DNA of 64,000 nt from Spironucleus salmonicida (taxonomy: Eukaryota; Fornicata; Diplomonadida; Hexamitidae), in assembly GCA_000497125.2 (NCBI GenBank), contig CM035319.1:62001-126000 (forward strand), given 5' to 3'. Within the stretch, counting starts at the first letter, position 1. Every line of letters starts with the position of its first letter. The notes beneath the pieces were generated by a model. The model had not been told where the DNA came from. It did not search any database and was given only the letters and a program-made list of their open reading frames with translations. Below are positions 47,479 to 59,630 of the stretch, piece by piece. The translations under genes and the position numbers were made by a program.

Positions 47479-48228
47479 ATGTCATCCTTAGAAAGCTTAC
47501 TAAATACTTTAAATACAGCCCCTCCAAAAAAATAAGAAATGAAGTAATTTTTTATTACAGGAAATAATCCTACAACAGTTTAGTAATTTACTTCAAGACT
47601 ATCCCGTTCAGCCTGTCCCCTCCCTCATGATTTTTCACTTAATTTTGTCTCTGGAACAGTTGAATGCCTAGTTTTTGGTTAATCTGAATCATTTGCTTAA
47701 TAAGCTAGAAAATTAATACAAAGCAATCAAACTGGCATCATTATTTTAGACTTATCAAATCTATCATCAATTGAATTTTCTAAATAATGGGTATAGGCGT
47801 CGCAAAAGCTAGAAATATAATTATGGATATTAGTAACGGGTAAATACGCTGATTAAAGATAAAACTAAATTTGCGAGACATTACTTAGGGCATTAGCATG
47901 TTCAATAAGAGCTGGGTATGGTAAATTTGAAATATAATAAACAAATGAAGTAGTTTAAGCCATTCTAACTTCTTAAAATTGGAGTAGTAATAAAAGTTTG
48001 GCCCTATTACCAGGGTAAGATCAACCAAACGATATTTTATAAAACTCTAGAAATGCCGAGGATATTTTAGAAAAGATGACCTCAATATATGAAAGTGAAA
48101 TTAAAGTTAAGTAAAAGGGAGTTAAAAATGTAAACATTTAAACTATAGATGAATACTTAAAATATGTAGATACTATTGGAAAATGTGGCGAAGATATCGA
48201 GTTGATTATTAATTAGATCAAATAATGA
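47479..48228 (+). CDS. Probable dynein-2 light intermediate chain (D2LIC-like)
   Basis: 249 residues. The order of strands follows the Ras-like D2LIC fold: a middle L-P-H-D-F-S-x-N-F-V-x-G strand, then I-I-x-L-D-L-S, then W-I-L-V-T-G-K-Y-A-D near the guanine-specificity site, then a helix and V-V-Q-A-I-L-T. The N-terminal P-loop is not visible (the first 35 residues lack G-x-x-x-x-G-K), as can occur in light intermediate chains. The role would be in the IFT dynein for retrograde flagellar transport. The match is by pattern only. Confidence 0.45.
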
Positions 48229-48489
48229 TTAAATTGCACTTAGATTATATGCTAATCTATTATTACAAACCCCTATTTAAATAGAATATCCACTATTTAC
48301 TCATTTTTAACATTAAATTATTTTCAAAAATGAATTTTTATATTTGAACAAAAAATATATAACCTAAATTTTACTAGGTACACTATATTCTCACTATCAT
48401 ATTATTCGATATTTTAATATTGTTTTGAAGATGATATATAAATACATAATAATATAATTATTAACATTTATCACCTCTCCCAAACCTGA

Positions 48490-49002
48490 ATGAAAAACCC
48501 TATCTAGCTAGCATTTCACCTCTTCACTCTCACCATAAGATCAAACCCACAAAATTGTCTTTCAAAAATTAAACTGATATAGCAGTTAGCAGAAACATTA
48601 GATATTCCAGAAAAACTCGCTTTCTAGACTATGAAACATGCCTCAAAATCACTCTACTGCCAGCAACTCGCACTCCACTCCCAAAAATTTTCATCGGTCC
48701 AAGTACCTGACCCAAAACTTACAGATTTTTAGAATATTTTTTCCAAAGATTTCAAGTATACGGCCTCAGATAACGTCAAATTCAAGGACGAGAAGACACT
48801 AGAAATTTCTGGATGGAGTACGCTAGAAGCAGAGCTTTTTAGCAATTTCGTAGGCGCAAAAGAGCATGCAATGGCACGTTTTGTGAAAGTCATGAAACAA
48901 AAAAGCGACCTCTCAAGAAAGCACGCCGAGAGCCTCAGGGCATCGCTCGTAGAGCTCTCCGCGAAAATTTACAAAAAATAAAAAGAGGAAGTGAAAAAGT
49001 GA
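48490..49002 (+). CDS. Hypothetical protein, GC-richer codons
   Basis: 170 residues: an N-terminal hydrophobic helical stretch (to residue ~45), a middle polar part, and a C-terminal amphipathic Lys/Glu/Arg helix. Codons are C-rich for this window and few glutamines use TAA/TAG, so expression may be high. The leader has a C-rich block (TCACCTCTCC) 10 bases before the ATG. No family recognised. Ends 10 bases from the convergent AGL stop. Confidence 0.6.
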
Positions 49003-49012
49003 AATAAATTTA

Positions 49013-52000
49013 TCATTTAATCGTCATTGCCTGCAAAACGCTGCCTAACGCCCAGGACTGTGACAAGCACGAATTGATGCAAATATCTGCATTTGCCTGC
49101 GTCAACTCTGGAAGTGAGCGGTAGTCGACATTAACGTTGCAGTGGAGGTCCATGTGGCGACGAATGTTTACTAAAACACGCTCATAGACATCCATCTTAT
49201 TGATTTTTTTAAGGCATATTAAGCCACGTCCATTGCAGTGGACCCACTCAGGTCCGTTATGGTACGAGAAGCCATTTCCGGTCTCGAAAGACGTCATATC
49301 GTCGTTGTTGTACCAAGGTGTATATCTGGTTTCGAATGGTGCGAGAGTTTTCATTCCAATCGAAAATCTATCCTGGAGATGAGCGTAGCATGTCAGTATT
49401 TCGTCTTCAAAGAGCTTGATAAATGAAGGCTCTTAGAAACTGAGGCCAATTAACAGATTTGGTCTGAGCAAGAAATCCTGTGAGTTGTTGGTCGCAGTAC
49501 GGTAACTTATAACATCCTTAGCATACTTAAACCCGTTCTTTTCAGCTTTGTATGTGAAAATATTTTTTTCGATCAAAGTCTACCAAGTTTATATAAAATC
49601 GTGATTGTATTGTTTTTTGAGAACCAAAAGAACCTTTCTAGCACACAAATTTATCTCTATTGCGGCACCACAACGGGCAGAAGCGGGTATTCCTCTATTT
49701 CCACAGAGCTGAGAACCTCCCATTTTGTCCATCCAAGTATGGCAATTATATTCATTTCCACCATACACAAGTCCAGTTTTCTAATCAGTGTAAGCTGTCA
49801 CATGCTTACCTTCCGGTCTCATGTTATCGTCATGACATTTCCATTCCATGAAATCAATACCCTGCCAGTGTTTAGTCAGAATCTCTAAAATAACGTCGCT
49901 GATAGTCATTTCTCTTGACTTTTAATTGATTTGAGCTAAAACCTCTTATTTATACAAATATTATAAATGAACTTCGTCAAAGTAATAGGCTTCTTGATCA
50001 TCTCTCAAGAAAATACGTTTAACTGTATCATTTAAGATTTCATTACCAAATTCTTCGATGTACTCAACGACGTTACAAAGCCAAAACCACACAGAATCTC
50101 TACAGTTATACCTTGGAATACGCCCAGAGTCTTGTAAATTTGGTAGCAAGCCATGACGAAGCAGGGATGCTGTGGAAACTATCATAACACGTCTAGATAT
50201 CTGATCTGGAACCATACCAGTCAATCCTAAAGCAATATCACGACCCCAAGAGCGGAACATTCCATCGAAGAAATGTGGAAAGCCTGCACAAAGCGAGATG
50301 TTAACTAGAGGGTTAGCTGGTTTTACATGCTTCCACATAATTTTGCTCTATCTATGCTTCCTAGAATTTGTGCTTTCAGGTTCGCTCACAGAACTCACAG
50401 AGTCATCCTGATTAGAAATTGTCTTTTTAAAATCTTCAGTGAGCCATTTATTGACATCAACGTTCGACCACTATGGTCTAAAACTGATCAAAAGCAACCC
50501 CGCGCGATAAAGTTAAGGAGCAAGCTTGTCATAAGATATTTTAAGCATTTTACAGATCTCCTCGTCAATAGCTTTATCCAGCGCTTAAAACAACTCAAAG
50601 GTACATTTTGGCTTAGAATAGCTAGAAATTTTATCTCTAACGAAAATAACAAGCTCGTCAAATGCAGTCAAATTAAACTTGTGGATGCTGTTACGTTACA
50701 AAATATAGTCATAAAACCAATTTCCAGATCTCAGGCAATTGGCGACTACCGAATCTACATTTTGAGTAATAATACAGTCTTTCAGACCATCAAAACCACA
50801 CATTGTAGGGCGCAACCCTTGAAAGTCGAACAACTTCATACCGGTTAACTCTATTTCTTCAAGTTCTGAAAGTGCCAAAAAATACTTTGTTTATGCCACG
50901 CCTAACTCAGCAAATTCTCTCTTAAAAACAGCTATTTTTGCTTTGATTTCGCTCATAACTGCATCAAGATCATCTGATTTCTTCTCCAATACCAGTACAT
51001 CTCCAGAGTTAGCGTCGAACTGAATTTCAAAATCGAACTAGTTCTGCTTAATATTTACTTAAGAACCATTTTTAAGCTCGACAAAATCATTTAAATTAAA
51101 TCCATTTATAGTCGATTGCTAGGATTATTTCTTGCCAGCAAAGAATAGTGTTTTCGTAAATATGCCTGGTATTGTAAGTTTCACTTTCTGATCAAACTAC
51201 TTATCTTTGAAATCAGGAATTGCTAGAAGGAAAAACTATGTTTTATCATTATAAGAGCTACGTTCAATTGTAAGGAAATCTCCGTGGTTATCAGCATAAA
51301 TTTCCTCATAATTTGCCATAACTTCACGCTATTTTAATAGAAACTTTTTAGCAGCTATCATATTTTAGGGAATTTGTGGAGCATAATTATTCTTACAAAT
51401 AACTTCAATGTGATCGGTGATACCTTAATCACTGCCATAAGTTGAGGCATATGCGGTTCCTTGTGCGAATGCGCCAATAAATGCATATGATAAGAAATTA
51501 GATAGATTGTGATGTGAGGAGTGGTTTCCAAAAGGTATATTGTCATGCGTAATATCGAATAAAAATTTTGGGGCGTGAATATTGTAAGAAATTGGTTGCT
51601 TATATTGGTTAAGTAAATTGATGCCTTATCTAAATGAGCTATTGAGAACTAAGCCAGCTAACTTATCACAAGAATCATAATGCACCATTTCTTTAAGTGT
51701 GATATCACCATTTGCTACTTAGGTTAAGTATCCATCGTGATTTTCATCTCCAGAAAAGATTTCTAGCATAACTAACAGATTAGTATTAACTTTCTTTGCT
51801 TCTTTTAATATTTTTTATAAAACTTCTTGATTTGTATTGTGCGCATTATCTATTCTCAAACCATTGAACATTTTGGCCTGCTTACATACGTAATCAATAG
51901 CTAATTGTTCTAATTTAGGATTGAAATTAAGTTTGACTAAATCTCCCCAACTGATTAACGATCTGCATTAATAAGTTCTCTCTGATTTTGAAATAAAATC

Positions 52001-53299
52001 CTTGCTAGGACCCATAACCCAGCCATTACACGCAGCAATTAAAATTTTATCTTCTTCTATTTCTTCTAAGGTATACCCGTGTTTGTTGATATAATTAGTA
52101 TAACCCTATGCATCATCAATTAACTTTTTATATTTGTTTTCAATATCAATATGTGTATTATATTTTGAATCTTTTTAACAAACTGGCGAAAAATATTTCT
52201 GAATAAACCAGCTAGGGCAATGCTCTTGTGAAAATAATTAATATTTAACACTTCCCATAATTGAATTGATCAATATTTCGCGCTCCTTATCATATTGGAT
52301 TCTAACAAATTAGTTATATGCTAATGTCACAGATTTCGTCTTCTTCTCATCAAGGTAGTTGAATCTTTTCATGATTACATCAGTATTTAGAATTGCTCCA
52401 TATCTCTTACCTGTGAGTGTTACTAAGTCTTAATAAGTTTCTTCTACAAAATGTGTATAATCCTCTGCTTCAGGGAACATATCAATTTCTGGTAATAAAT
52501 CAAATTCATAAATTTTAAGATTGGTAACGATATTGGCAATAAAATTATGAAATTTAGATAAAAAGTATTCCTGGAGAATACTATTTTTCTTCATAGAATC
52601 ATATCCTTTAAGTGAAAGCCCTTGTTCATAGTTTTATAAAATTGAATACTCAAATAACCATAAATGCATATCTAGAACCATTGCTGATTTTAAATCTAAC
52701 CTATTAACATTATTAAAAGTATTATTTGTATCGAGTAAAAGACTACTTTCATTACTGACATGATTCAGCACGATATCAGCCATAATATTATAATTTTACA
52801 AATAAGTTATATCTTGCTTAGAAAACATTACATCATCATCATCCCAACTTTTCAGGGAATATGCAGATCCAGATCTTCCAGCTTGATGAACAGGAGTTAA
52901 ATGCAACCAATTATAAGGAAGCTTTTTATCTTTAATAAGCGGCATAATCTCTTTAGTAATATTGGAAAGCAATGTGCACATTTATATATCTTAAAATTAT
53001 GGAGTAATAGTCAATTAACATATGTGATTTCCATTAATTTTACATTCATATCTTGCACAATCTAAGGCGGAAACATTAACTGTCGCTGAAAATTAATAAT
53101 AATTTTCTGATACCATAGCAAAATCTATACATTTATTAGTAACAAAAGAAGTCAACGATAGTTTGTAAACTGCCTTTGTCGTTTCTAAAGAATCTAATAA
53201 TACCACCAATGAACCTGATTTAGTTCGTTCAATGAAAAATTGTCCGGTAGGCTTATAGACTTAAAAATCTTGATTTACATGTAGAGTTAGATTTTACAT
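49013..53299 (-). CDS. AGL: Glycogen debranching enzyme (amylo-1,6-glucosidase/4-alpha-glucanotransferase)
   Basis: 1,428 residues (human 1,532). An N-terminal beta-rich domain is followed by a GH13-like transferase domain: A-D-I-V-L-N-H-V near residue 178, the nucleophile in G-L-R-I-D-N-A-H (Asp484), an acid E in M-L-E-I-F and D-I-T-H-D-N. The C-terminal GH133 glucosidase carries [21 protein letters not shown] and [10 protein letters not shown]-x-G-P-E-W. Both activities clear branch stubs during glycogen breakdown. The start at 53299 is the most upstream Met with a sensible N-terminus. No in-frame TGA was found in the stretches read. Confidence 0.95.
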
Positions 53300-53883
53300 T
53301 TGCGGAATGGATTTGAATAAAACAAAAAGCTATAATATATAAATACCTAATATTACTTGTGGTTTATGACTAATTTAAATTATCATACCATAAATTTGTC
53401 AATATATAATTATTAATTCATAATAATCTATGTTTCGACTTAGAATTTCGTTATTATTTATATTTAATATTAATAATGCTAGTTTCTAATTCAAATACTA
53501 ATATTTATTATAGCATAGTATAGTGTTGAGCAAATTTTTAGTATTTATATACATCTTAAATCTCACACTATATGCATAATAAGAATACAAATTATATCGC
53601 TTGATGATATTTACATACCTATAATCTATTGGCGTAAATTAATATGATAGTAGTTTACACTATTTCTATTCTATTTTCTGCTATATAATATTTAGAGAAT
53701 TATCTAAAAAGTATACGCGTAAATAACTCTATAAAAGTATCAATTATATCAAACAATTATTGATGAAAGCGCATCAATTCAAAAGTATATTCAACGAATA
53801 TAAAGTGCATCGTACTAATTGTATATCAATAAACAGTTATACTAGAATTTGTAATATAAGTAAATCATATGATGGATATTTTA
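53300..53883. other. AT-rich intergenic region upstream of AGL
   Basis: 584 bases between AGL (start) and the hydrolase gene (stop), both on the minus strand. It contains the AGL pyrimidine block next to the start and otherwise only AT-rich sequence with short TATA runs. No open frame with protein-like composition and no RNA gene seen. Confidence 0.5.
53303..53311 (-). promoter_or_regulatory. Pyrimidine block before AGL ATG
   Basis: On the minus strand TCCATTCCG ends three bases before the AGL ATG, the core TCCATTCC being identical to that before NOP58 and DENR. Confidence 0.45.
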
Positions 53884-55398
53884 TCATCCAAATACTAAAT
53901 TAGCTATACTTACTACGGTTGCATTTAAAATATCATGTCCTGTACCGATAATAGTTCGTACTTAAACTTTATTAAGTTATTACATTAATTAAAGCGTATC
54001 TAACGTTGAGTACGATAATAAAAGGTCATGTGGACTAACTATTACCTAACAGACGGTTCTGTTCGAAACTGAGGACGCATCAATGAATTAAAAATTATAA
54101 AATTATTACATGGACTGAAAGTAATCATCATCTAACATATTAATCTACTAATTCAACTCATTATATTTGTCTAATTAACTATAAATATTAAACATAATAA
54201 TATATTTAGAGAGAAGCTTCTTTTTTTTAGAAGTACCATTTACTGAGGAGATTTGTTTTATAATTTAATATACATCTTACAACCGACTGTCCTCATATAT
54301 TGAATTAATTCTAAAAGTATCACATATTTTTTACTTTATTATCTTATTTGAATATATTTTATACATTAGGTTATTAAATGATCTTGTATATAGATATTAA
54401 CCTTTTAATATATTAGTAGATATTATATTTTAAACAATACCTAGTTCTTCATAGTTAATAATTACATCCTTATAGATTGATGTAGTGTGACCTTCAGAAC
54501 TTTTTATTTTTTTAACTTATTTAAGCTCTTCATTCTGAATTTTTACTAATACAAACTTACTTTCTAATGCTTAGTATTTTAATTTGTGAGATTATTCACA
54601 TTCTTATTTAACTTCGATAATCTCACCTGAAATTTCACTTTCCATTTTATCATTTTGACATAATTAAAGTTCAGATTACATCGAAAACTCATCAACATAG
54701 CTAATTCTGTTGATTCTGTTTGTTTTCTTTTTAAATTCAGAATTTATTATTATTTTAAATTTTACAATTGGACTAATTAATATTACTTTCTTAGCTTATG
54801 GAATTTTACTCATATCTAAAGCCATATTACTCATAATACCTTGCGCAATAATCGTGAATTGGTCCTCCTTGTACATAGTTCCTAAAAGTTTTTTAAGCAT
54901 TTTTAAAATGTTTTAATATGTACTAGATTAGGAATCCATCATTTGATGAATAAAAGGAATTATAATATTACAATTTTATTGATATTTTTAATAAATTTAA
55001 AAAGCCAATGTAATCATATTTAATGGAGATTAATGAAAATCATGTAAGATAATTATATTTGCGGATGAAATATTAGTAGTCGATTAAAAATTAATATAGT
55101 TAAATGTTCCTCTATTTCTTTTAAATATAGATTCCTACTACTATTTATCTAATATTTTAAATACTTTATTGAACTTGCAAAAGTGCTATTCTAAATATAT
55201 TACTGTTTTAATTTAATAATTAAAAGACGCAAATTTCTCTGATTCACGATAGTGAAAATCATTTTCTAGTATCGGTGGTAACAAGTATGATAGTTCTTCA
55301 TTGAAAAATGGTAAATTTGGAGAACTTTGAAAATTTTACTAATTTAAATGCGTTCCAATTTATTTTAATATAAAATTATCTAAATAGTCTGTAGTCAT
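53884..55398 (-). CDS. Alpha/beta-hydrolase-fold protein lacking the nucleophile serine
   Basis: 504 residues. Residues ~128-160 fit the first core strands (I-I-I-L-H-D-F-H at the oxyanion position), and residues 182-205 fit the nucleophile elbow and following helix (I-I-A-Q-G-I-M-S ... V-I-L-I-S-P-I). The elbow is A-x-G-x-M instead of G-x-S-x-G: Gly187 stands where serine should be. Near the C-terminus S-P-H-D and G-T-G-H488-D fit the acid/His region. The middle is a long Gln/Lys-rich insert. It may be a pseudoenzyme. Start 55398 was chosen because Met at 54939 would cut off the first strands. Confidence 0.55.
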
Positions 55399-55936
55399 CG
55401 CTGAAAATAGCTCTTTTTACACCATTAAAGAGAATGAACTAAGGCTTGTCATTTAATATAATATTAGCTGTATATAATAATATATAATATAGTAATTACT
55501 ATTTAGTAATATTGAAAGCATTTTCTGTTATACTAAATATGTAAGAATAACTTAATACGCTAAAATTTATTTAATTGTTTAAAATATAAAGACTTATATA
55601 TAGGTAATATTAAAAATATACATTATCTGTGCAAAGGAACTTGTAACTGCATATCTACTTCTTAATTTTCATTTAATATAAAAATACGAACTACTATTAT
55701 TTCTTAATTTCGTAAGATTGGTGAAAAAAATATAAAACTGATCTTTAAAAATATACTATATAAATAAATGTAGCTTAATATTTAAAACTATCCCGAATTT
55801 AAATTAATAAAAAATATATTAAAAAAGTTGCGTTTATCTTATAATTATAGTATACTCTAATAAGTTAATAGCTTACCTCTACTTGTATTAGCATAGTTAT
55901 AAAAATAATTAAAATTTTAGATAAATTAATATCAAT
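55399..55936. other. AT-rich intergenic region
   Basis: 538 bases between two minus-strand genes. Only AT-rich sequence; a plus-strand frame of about 60 codons near 55541 has random-looking composition and is not called. No repeat or RNA gene seen. Confidence 0.45.
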
Positions 55937-56365
55937 TCAATCCTCTTTATCATCCTGATTTAAGGTTATCGTATATTAATCAAAATTGTAATTAGAAGTT
56001 TTGCCAGTTAATAATTCGTTAATTTTAAATTAATCATAGTTAGCTGGTCTCATCACATTTATGTCAAAATTTATGTCATATTGATCAAAAATATCATTAA
56101 TATTATCTAATTTCTATACCTATTACTATTTTTATTATTATATCTGAAATTTATCAGACTCTATTTCCTTAAGAGATTATATACTAGACTTCTTTCGTTC
56201 TGCAACTAATTTTAAGTCTTAGATATTGATAAGTTGAAAGATTTAAATTTAATTTTTAATATTTAATGTTAATGTAACAGAATTATATGTTATCAATTTT
56301 CCACTATAATACGAATTATCGGTTTTAAAATAAACATTTTTTCCAAGCATTTTTATCAACTCCAT
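55937..56365 (-). CDS. LSM12-like protein
   Basis: 142 residues. Residues ~7-55 form a Sm/LSM-like barrel (L-G-K-x-V-Y-F-K, then G-K-L-I-T-Y-N-S then L-x-L-N-I ending in I-Q-D-L-K), followed by a charged helix, then I-N-V-M-R-P-A-N-Y-D near residue 115, which fits the 'V-V-I-T-P-P-Y' block of the LSM12 AD domain. LSM12 proteins bind ataxin-2 and polyA-associated complexes. The resemblance is short, so the call is moderate. Start 56365 gives a Met two codons earlier than the alternative. Confidence 0.5.
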
Positions 56366-56442
56366 TAATTTATTTAAATAGAATATATCTATTATATATT
56401 AATAATGAAAAATAAAAATAATTAATATTCAGTACATTATTC

Positions 56443-56991
56443 TCATTAACCATCTATTTCATCCCAAAGATTATCTATTTGCTTTTGTTAATCTACTACT
56501 TTATGCTACAAACTACCAATTAGCTGTACTAATTATATAATGGTTTGGTCTTTTTCCTCACTACTCAGTTTTTTAACAATCATTGGATTTGTAAGCTCTT
56601 TTAATTAAACTTCAGTTAACTGCTTACTAGAAGAGGTTGATATTATGACACTTTTTGACAGAACATCACTATTTCCCATAGAAAAACATACAGTTTTAGG
56701 TTTATATGATGCTTCAATTAAAAGATCTGAAACACAGTCTAAGATATTGTGCGGATCGTCGCGCACATCGATATTATCTAACAATTTAAGCAAAATTCTA
56801 GATAAATCAATTGATATATCGGATGGGAGAGCGTATTTAAACTTATCGACTTAATAAATGAAATCCTGCAGATTTTAGTTATATATATCATGATCTGTAG
56901 CCTAATTAAGTAACATCCATCGCTTAATAAAGATTTTTCTAAGTTAACTATCCTCTATTTTGTGTACAAGTGTGAACATCTGGTTCATCAT
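56443..56991 (-). CDS. Hypothetical helical protein
   Basis: 182 residues, mostly helical, with a polar C-terminal coiled coil (residues 140-180). Residues 10-60 have Trp and His within an amphipathic repeat that could be an LIS1-homology-like or EF-hand-free dimer part; this is weak. It starts with two Mets (first at 56991). No family recognised. Same strand as ADPGK, 97 bases downstream of its stop. Confidence 0.6.
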
Positions 56992-57088
56992 TTTAATAAT
57001 TCAAATTTATAGACATAGTTGTTATTTTAATATATTGTCAATATACTTATTTAAGTAAAAGTAAATTGCATTAAATAATTTATGACAA

Positions 57089-58243
57089 TCACTAAAGCAT
57101 CCCAACGAATATACTGCTTGATACAGTATCCCCTAAGCCAACTGAATAACTTATTGGATTAATGCAAGCAGGAGTATAGAAATATTTCGGATCTAGTTGA
57201 TTAATAAATGATGGTTTCTTATAAAACTATTTACTGTCTTTGCATGATCTCGATGATAATACAACATTTTCTGCAGTTTTAAACCCTTTTTAAAAGTTCA
57301 ATCCAGAATTATACTTTTCTAACGCATAATAAAATCCTAGGTTATGATAAAGCATAATTTTGGTGTCAATTTATTTAAAAAAATCATGAATAACTTAATA
57401 CTCATCCTTATATTAAATATTAAGACTCTGCGCCTACATTTTAATTTCTGTTTCATTTAAACCCACACTACTGACAATGGGGAGTAATTATTCGTTAATA
57501 AATTATTATGTTTCAATACAATCTGTAAAGGCCAGTTCTAAATGTACCCACTTGGCTATTTTCTTTAGCTCATTGAGTACTTAAGTATGTTATTCCATAA
57601 ATGCTTGTGTTAAAACATTCTTACTTATAAGCTAATAACCAGATAAGAATACTCCCCAATTTTTATCAATAATAGATTTAAATGAGTTAATAAATTATTT
57701 ATCTAATTTAAGATAACAATTTGTCTCATCAAAAGTTATTATAAATCTATTATTTCTAGCAGATTTATAAGTAGTAGTATTATAAGTTAGAGTGAAATTA
57801 CTATCATATTCTATTACAATATGTATTGGTGGAAGTTCATTTGAATCAAATTAGATTTATCCAATAGATTATAATCCGTCATTATCAAATACTAAAATTC
57901 GTGGAGATAAATTTTACAGCATTTAAACTAGTCTAGGGCATCGATTAGGTAGATGTAATACTGGTTTAATATTAGGAAAAGAGTTAATAATGTTAATTAA
58001 TGAGTATCCACCTTATCCTGCTAATAAAAGTTCAGTATCTAATTCTTTCATTAATATTTTAATAATTTATGGTTCTACTAAAAACTCGTGTGATTCACCA
58101 ATCGTAAATGCCTATAGAAACTAATCTAAAACCCCCTAATTGTGTTCCTATAATACTTTAGCTAATATATCAAATGTTTACTGATTTTAAAGTTAGATTA
58201 CTGCATCAATATTTATGTTCCAACCACAAAATATATATTCCAT
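57089..58243 (-). CDS. ADPGK: ADP-dependent glucokinase
   Basis: 384 residues of ribokinase-like fold. N-terminal I-F-C-G-W-N-I-N-I-D-A-V matches the opening 'N-x-C-V-D' strand. The middle follows the ADPGK order G-G-x-x-x-L-I-N, then H-I-V-I-E-Y-D (the ADPGK H-L-I-L-E-Y position), N-N-R-F-I, a Gly-x-x-L-I strand and S-V-G-L-N-E-T-E. The C-terminal V-G-L-G-D-T-V holds the catalytic Asp in the G-x-G-D motif. It phosphorylates glucose with ADP, sparing ATP, which suits an anaerobic or fermenting cell with glycogen. The protein is shorter than human (497), lacking the signal-anchor. Confidence 0.85.
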
Positions 58244-58407
58244 TAATCTTAAATCTTAAAATGTGATCTATTATTTATATAAAACTATTATATTTTAAAT
58301 GTAAAAATAACAATAAACATTTAAGAACCAATAAATTTCATTATTAGTATTAAATATTGGTAAAGTTAATTCTTGGTATCTTAATTATATAATAATTATT
58401 TAATTTA

Positions 58408-58428
58408 CTCACTTCGTCTCACACTTCC
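58408..58428 (+). promoter_or_regulatory. C/T-rich block before the WD40 gene ATG
   Basis: CTCACTTCGTCTCACACTTCC lies just before the ATG at 58430. It shares CACTTC with eL36 and NOP58 but not TCCATTCC. Confidence 0.35.
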
Positions 58429-58429
58429 A

Positions 58430-59494
58430 ATGACAGCAACACTATTAAATTGTGTTGATGGTCCAACGGAGTCTATTTTATCTTTTTCAAAATCATCAAC
58501 TCATATAGCAATTGGATCATAAGATAATTACGTATATTTTATACTTCTAGATACTATGGAAGTGGTGTAAAAATTTGAGTTTTAAGATTCTGTAACCTAA
58601 GTAGAATTTTTTAACGACCAATTATTAGTAGCAGCATCCTTAGATGGATAGTTAACTTATTTTGTGAAAATTGATTTATTATTTCAAAAGTAGCGATCAT
58701 AAATATTATCACCAGTTTCTTCTTTTATGATTTATAAAAAGAAAATATTTGTCATATCAGAAGACTCAATTGCATATATATTAAAAGGTAATGATTTATC
58801 TATAATTACAGCACTTTCAATAGATGGGTTAACGTCTGTTACAGCATATAATGATTTTATGGTTTTTGGTGGGAAATCAATAGAACTTTACGATATTAAG
58901 GCAAACTAAATCATAAATAAGATAACTCTTAATGATGAAACATGTTTATCTTTAATAACATTAAACTAGAGTGTCATTTTTGGATCTGATACTGGAAAAA
59001 TTCATATATTATCTCTTAGGTCAAACAAATTACTAGAAATGGAATCTAGTGCACCCGAAGCAGGAAGTTAGGTAATATGTATGCGTTCTTTGTCCATTAA
59101 TAACTATTAGTTAGTTTTAATAGGTACAGATAACTCGTTTATTTGTTTAGAATAAAATTTAAATTTACGCTATGAAAACAATTTATAAACTGGTATATGC
59201 GCTATTGAATTTTTTGAAACATTGGTATTATGTGGATGTACAGATGGTTCAGTCATAGTTTTTGATGTATTGAAAGGAGAAAAAATATGCTCATTCTAAG
59301 GTATTGTACCACTTGATGAAGAAAATTTACCTATAACGGACTTAAAAGTAATTGATAACAAACTTTGTGTTACTGGAGATTCATATTTTTATGTTTATGA
59401 TTGTGATTTTTATGAAATTTAGAAAAAGGCTGAAATAATGGAGGACGAAGAAGAAGTAGGACCTAATGGTGGTAATGAGTAAGAGATTGAATGA
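58430..59494 (+). CDS. WD40 beta-propeller protein, possibly AAMP/Sqt1-like
   Basis: 354 residues filled with six to seven repeats of about 40-45 residues, each with short hydrophobic strands and G-x-D or C-x-D turns; no canonical W-D end is strict. The C-terminal 20 residues are acidic (several Glu, Gly-Asn). AAMP/Sqt1 proteins chaperone ribosomal protein uL16; the size, acidic end and the C-rich leader shared with ribosome genes fit, but the family is not proven. 136 bases separate it from DENR on the same strand. Confidence 0.5.
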
Positions 59495-59611
59495 TCAGCT
59501 TTATCATTAACTTATCTGCAGTATTTTTAAGCAAAAATTATAATTTCATACACAATTTACTTTCTATTTTACTAGAGAATTATAGTATCTATATATTAAA
59601 ACATAATTAAT

Positions 59612-59624
59612 ATTTCCATTCCTT
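59612..59624 (+). promoter_or_regulatory. Pyrimidine block before DENR ATG
   Basis: ATTTCCATTCCTT ends six bases before the ATG at 59631. It contains the complete TTTCCATTCC core; the DDX3 block matches it except in the last base. Confidence 0.5.
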
Positions 59625-59630
59625 ACATTT

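Noticed and set aside
54937-54939. Met at 54939 as start of the hydrolase gene
   Set aside because: The frame stays open upstream to Met 55398 and the added residues complete the first core strands.
55541-55741. Plus-strand frame of about 60 codons in the gap
   Set aside because: Composition is random AT-rich; with one stop codon this length is expected by chance.
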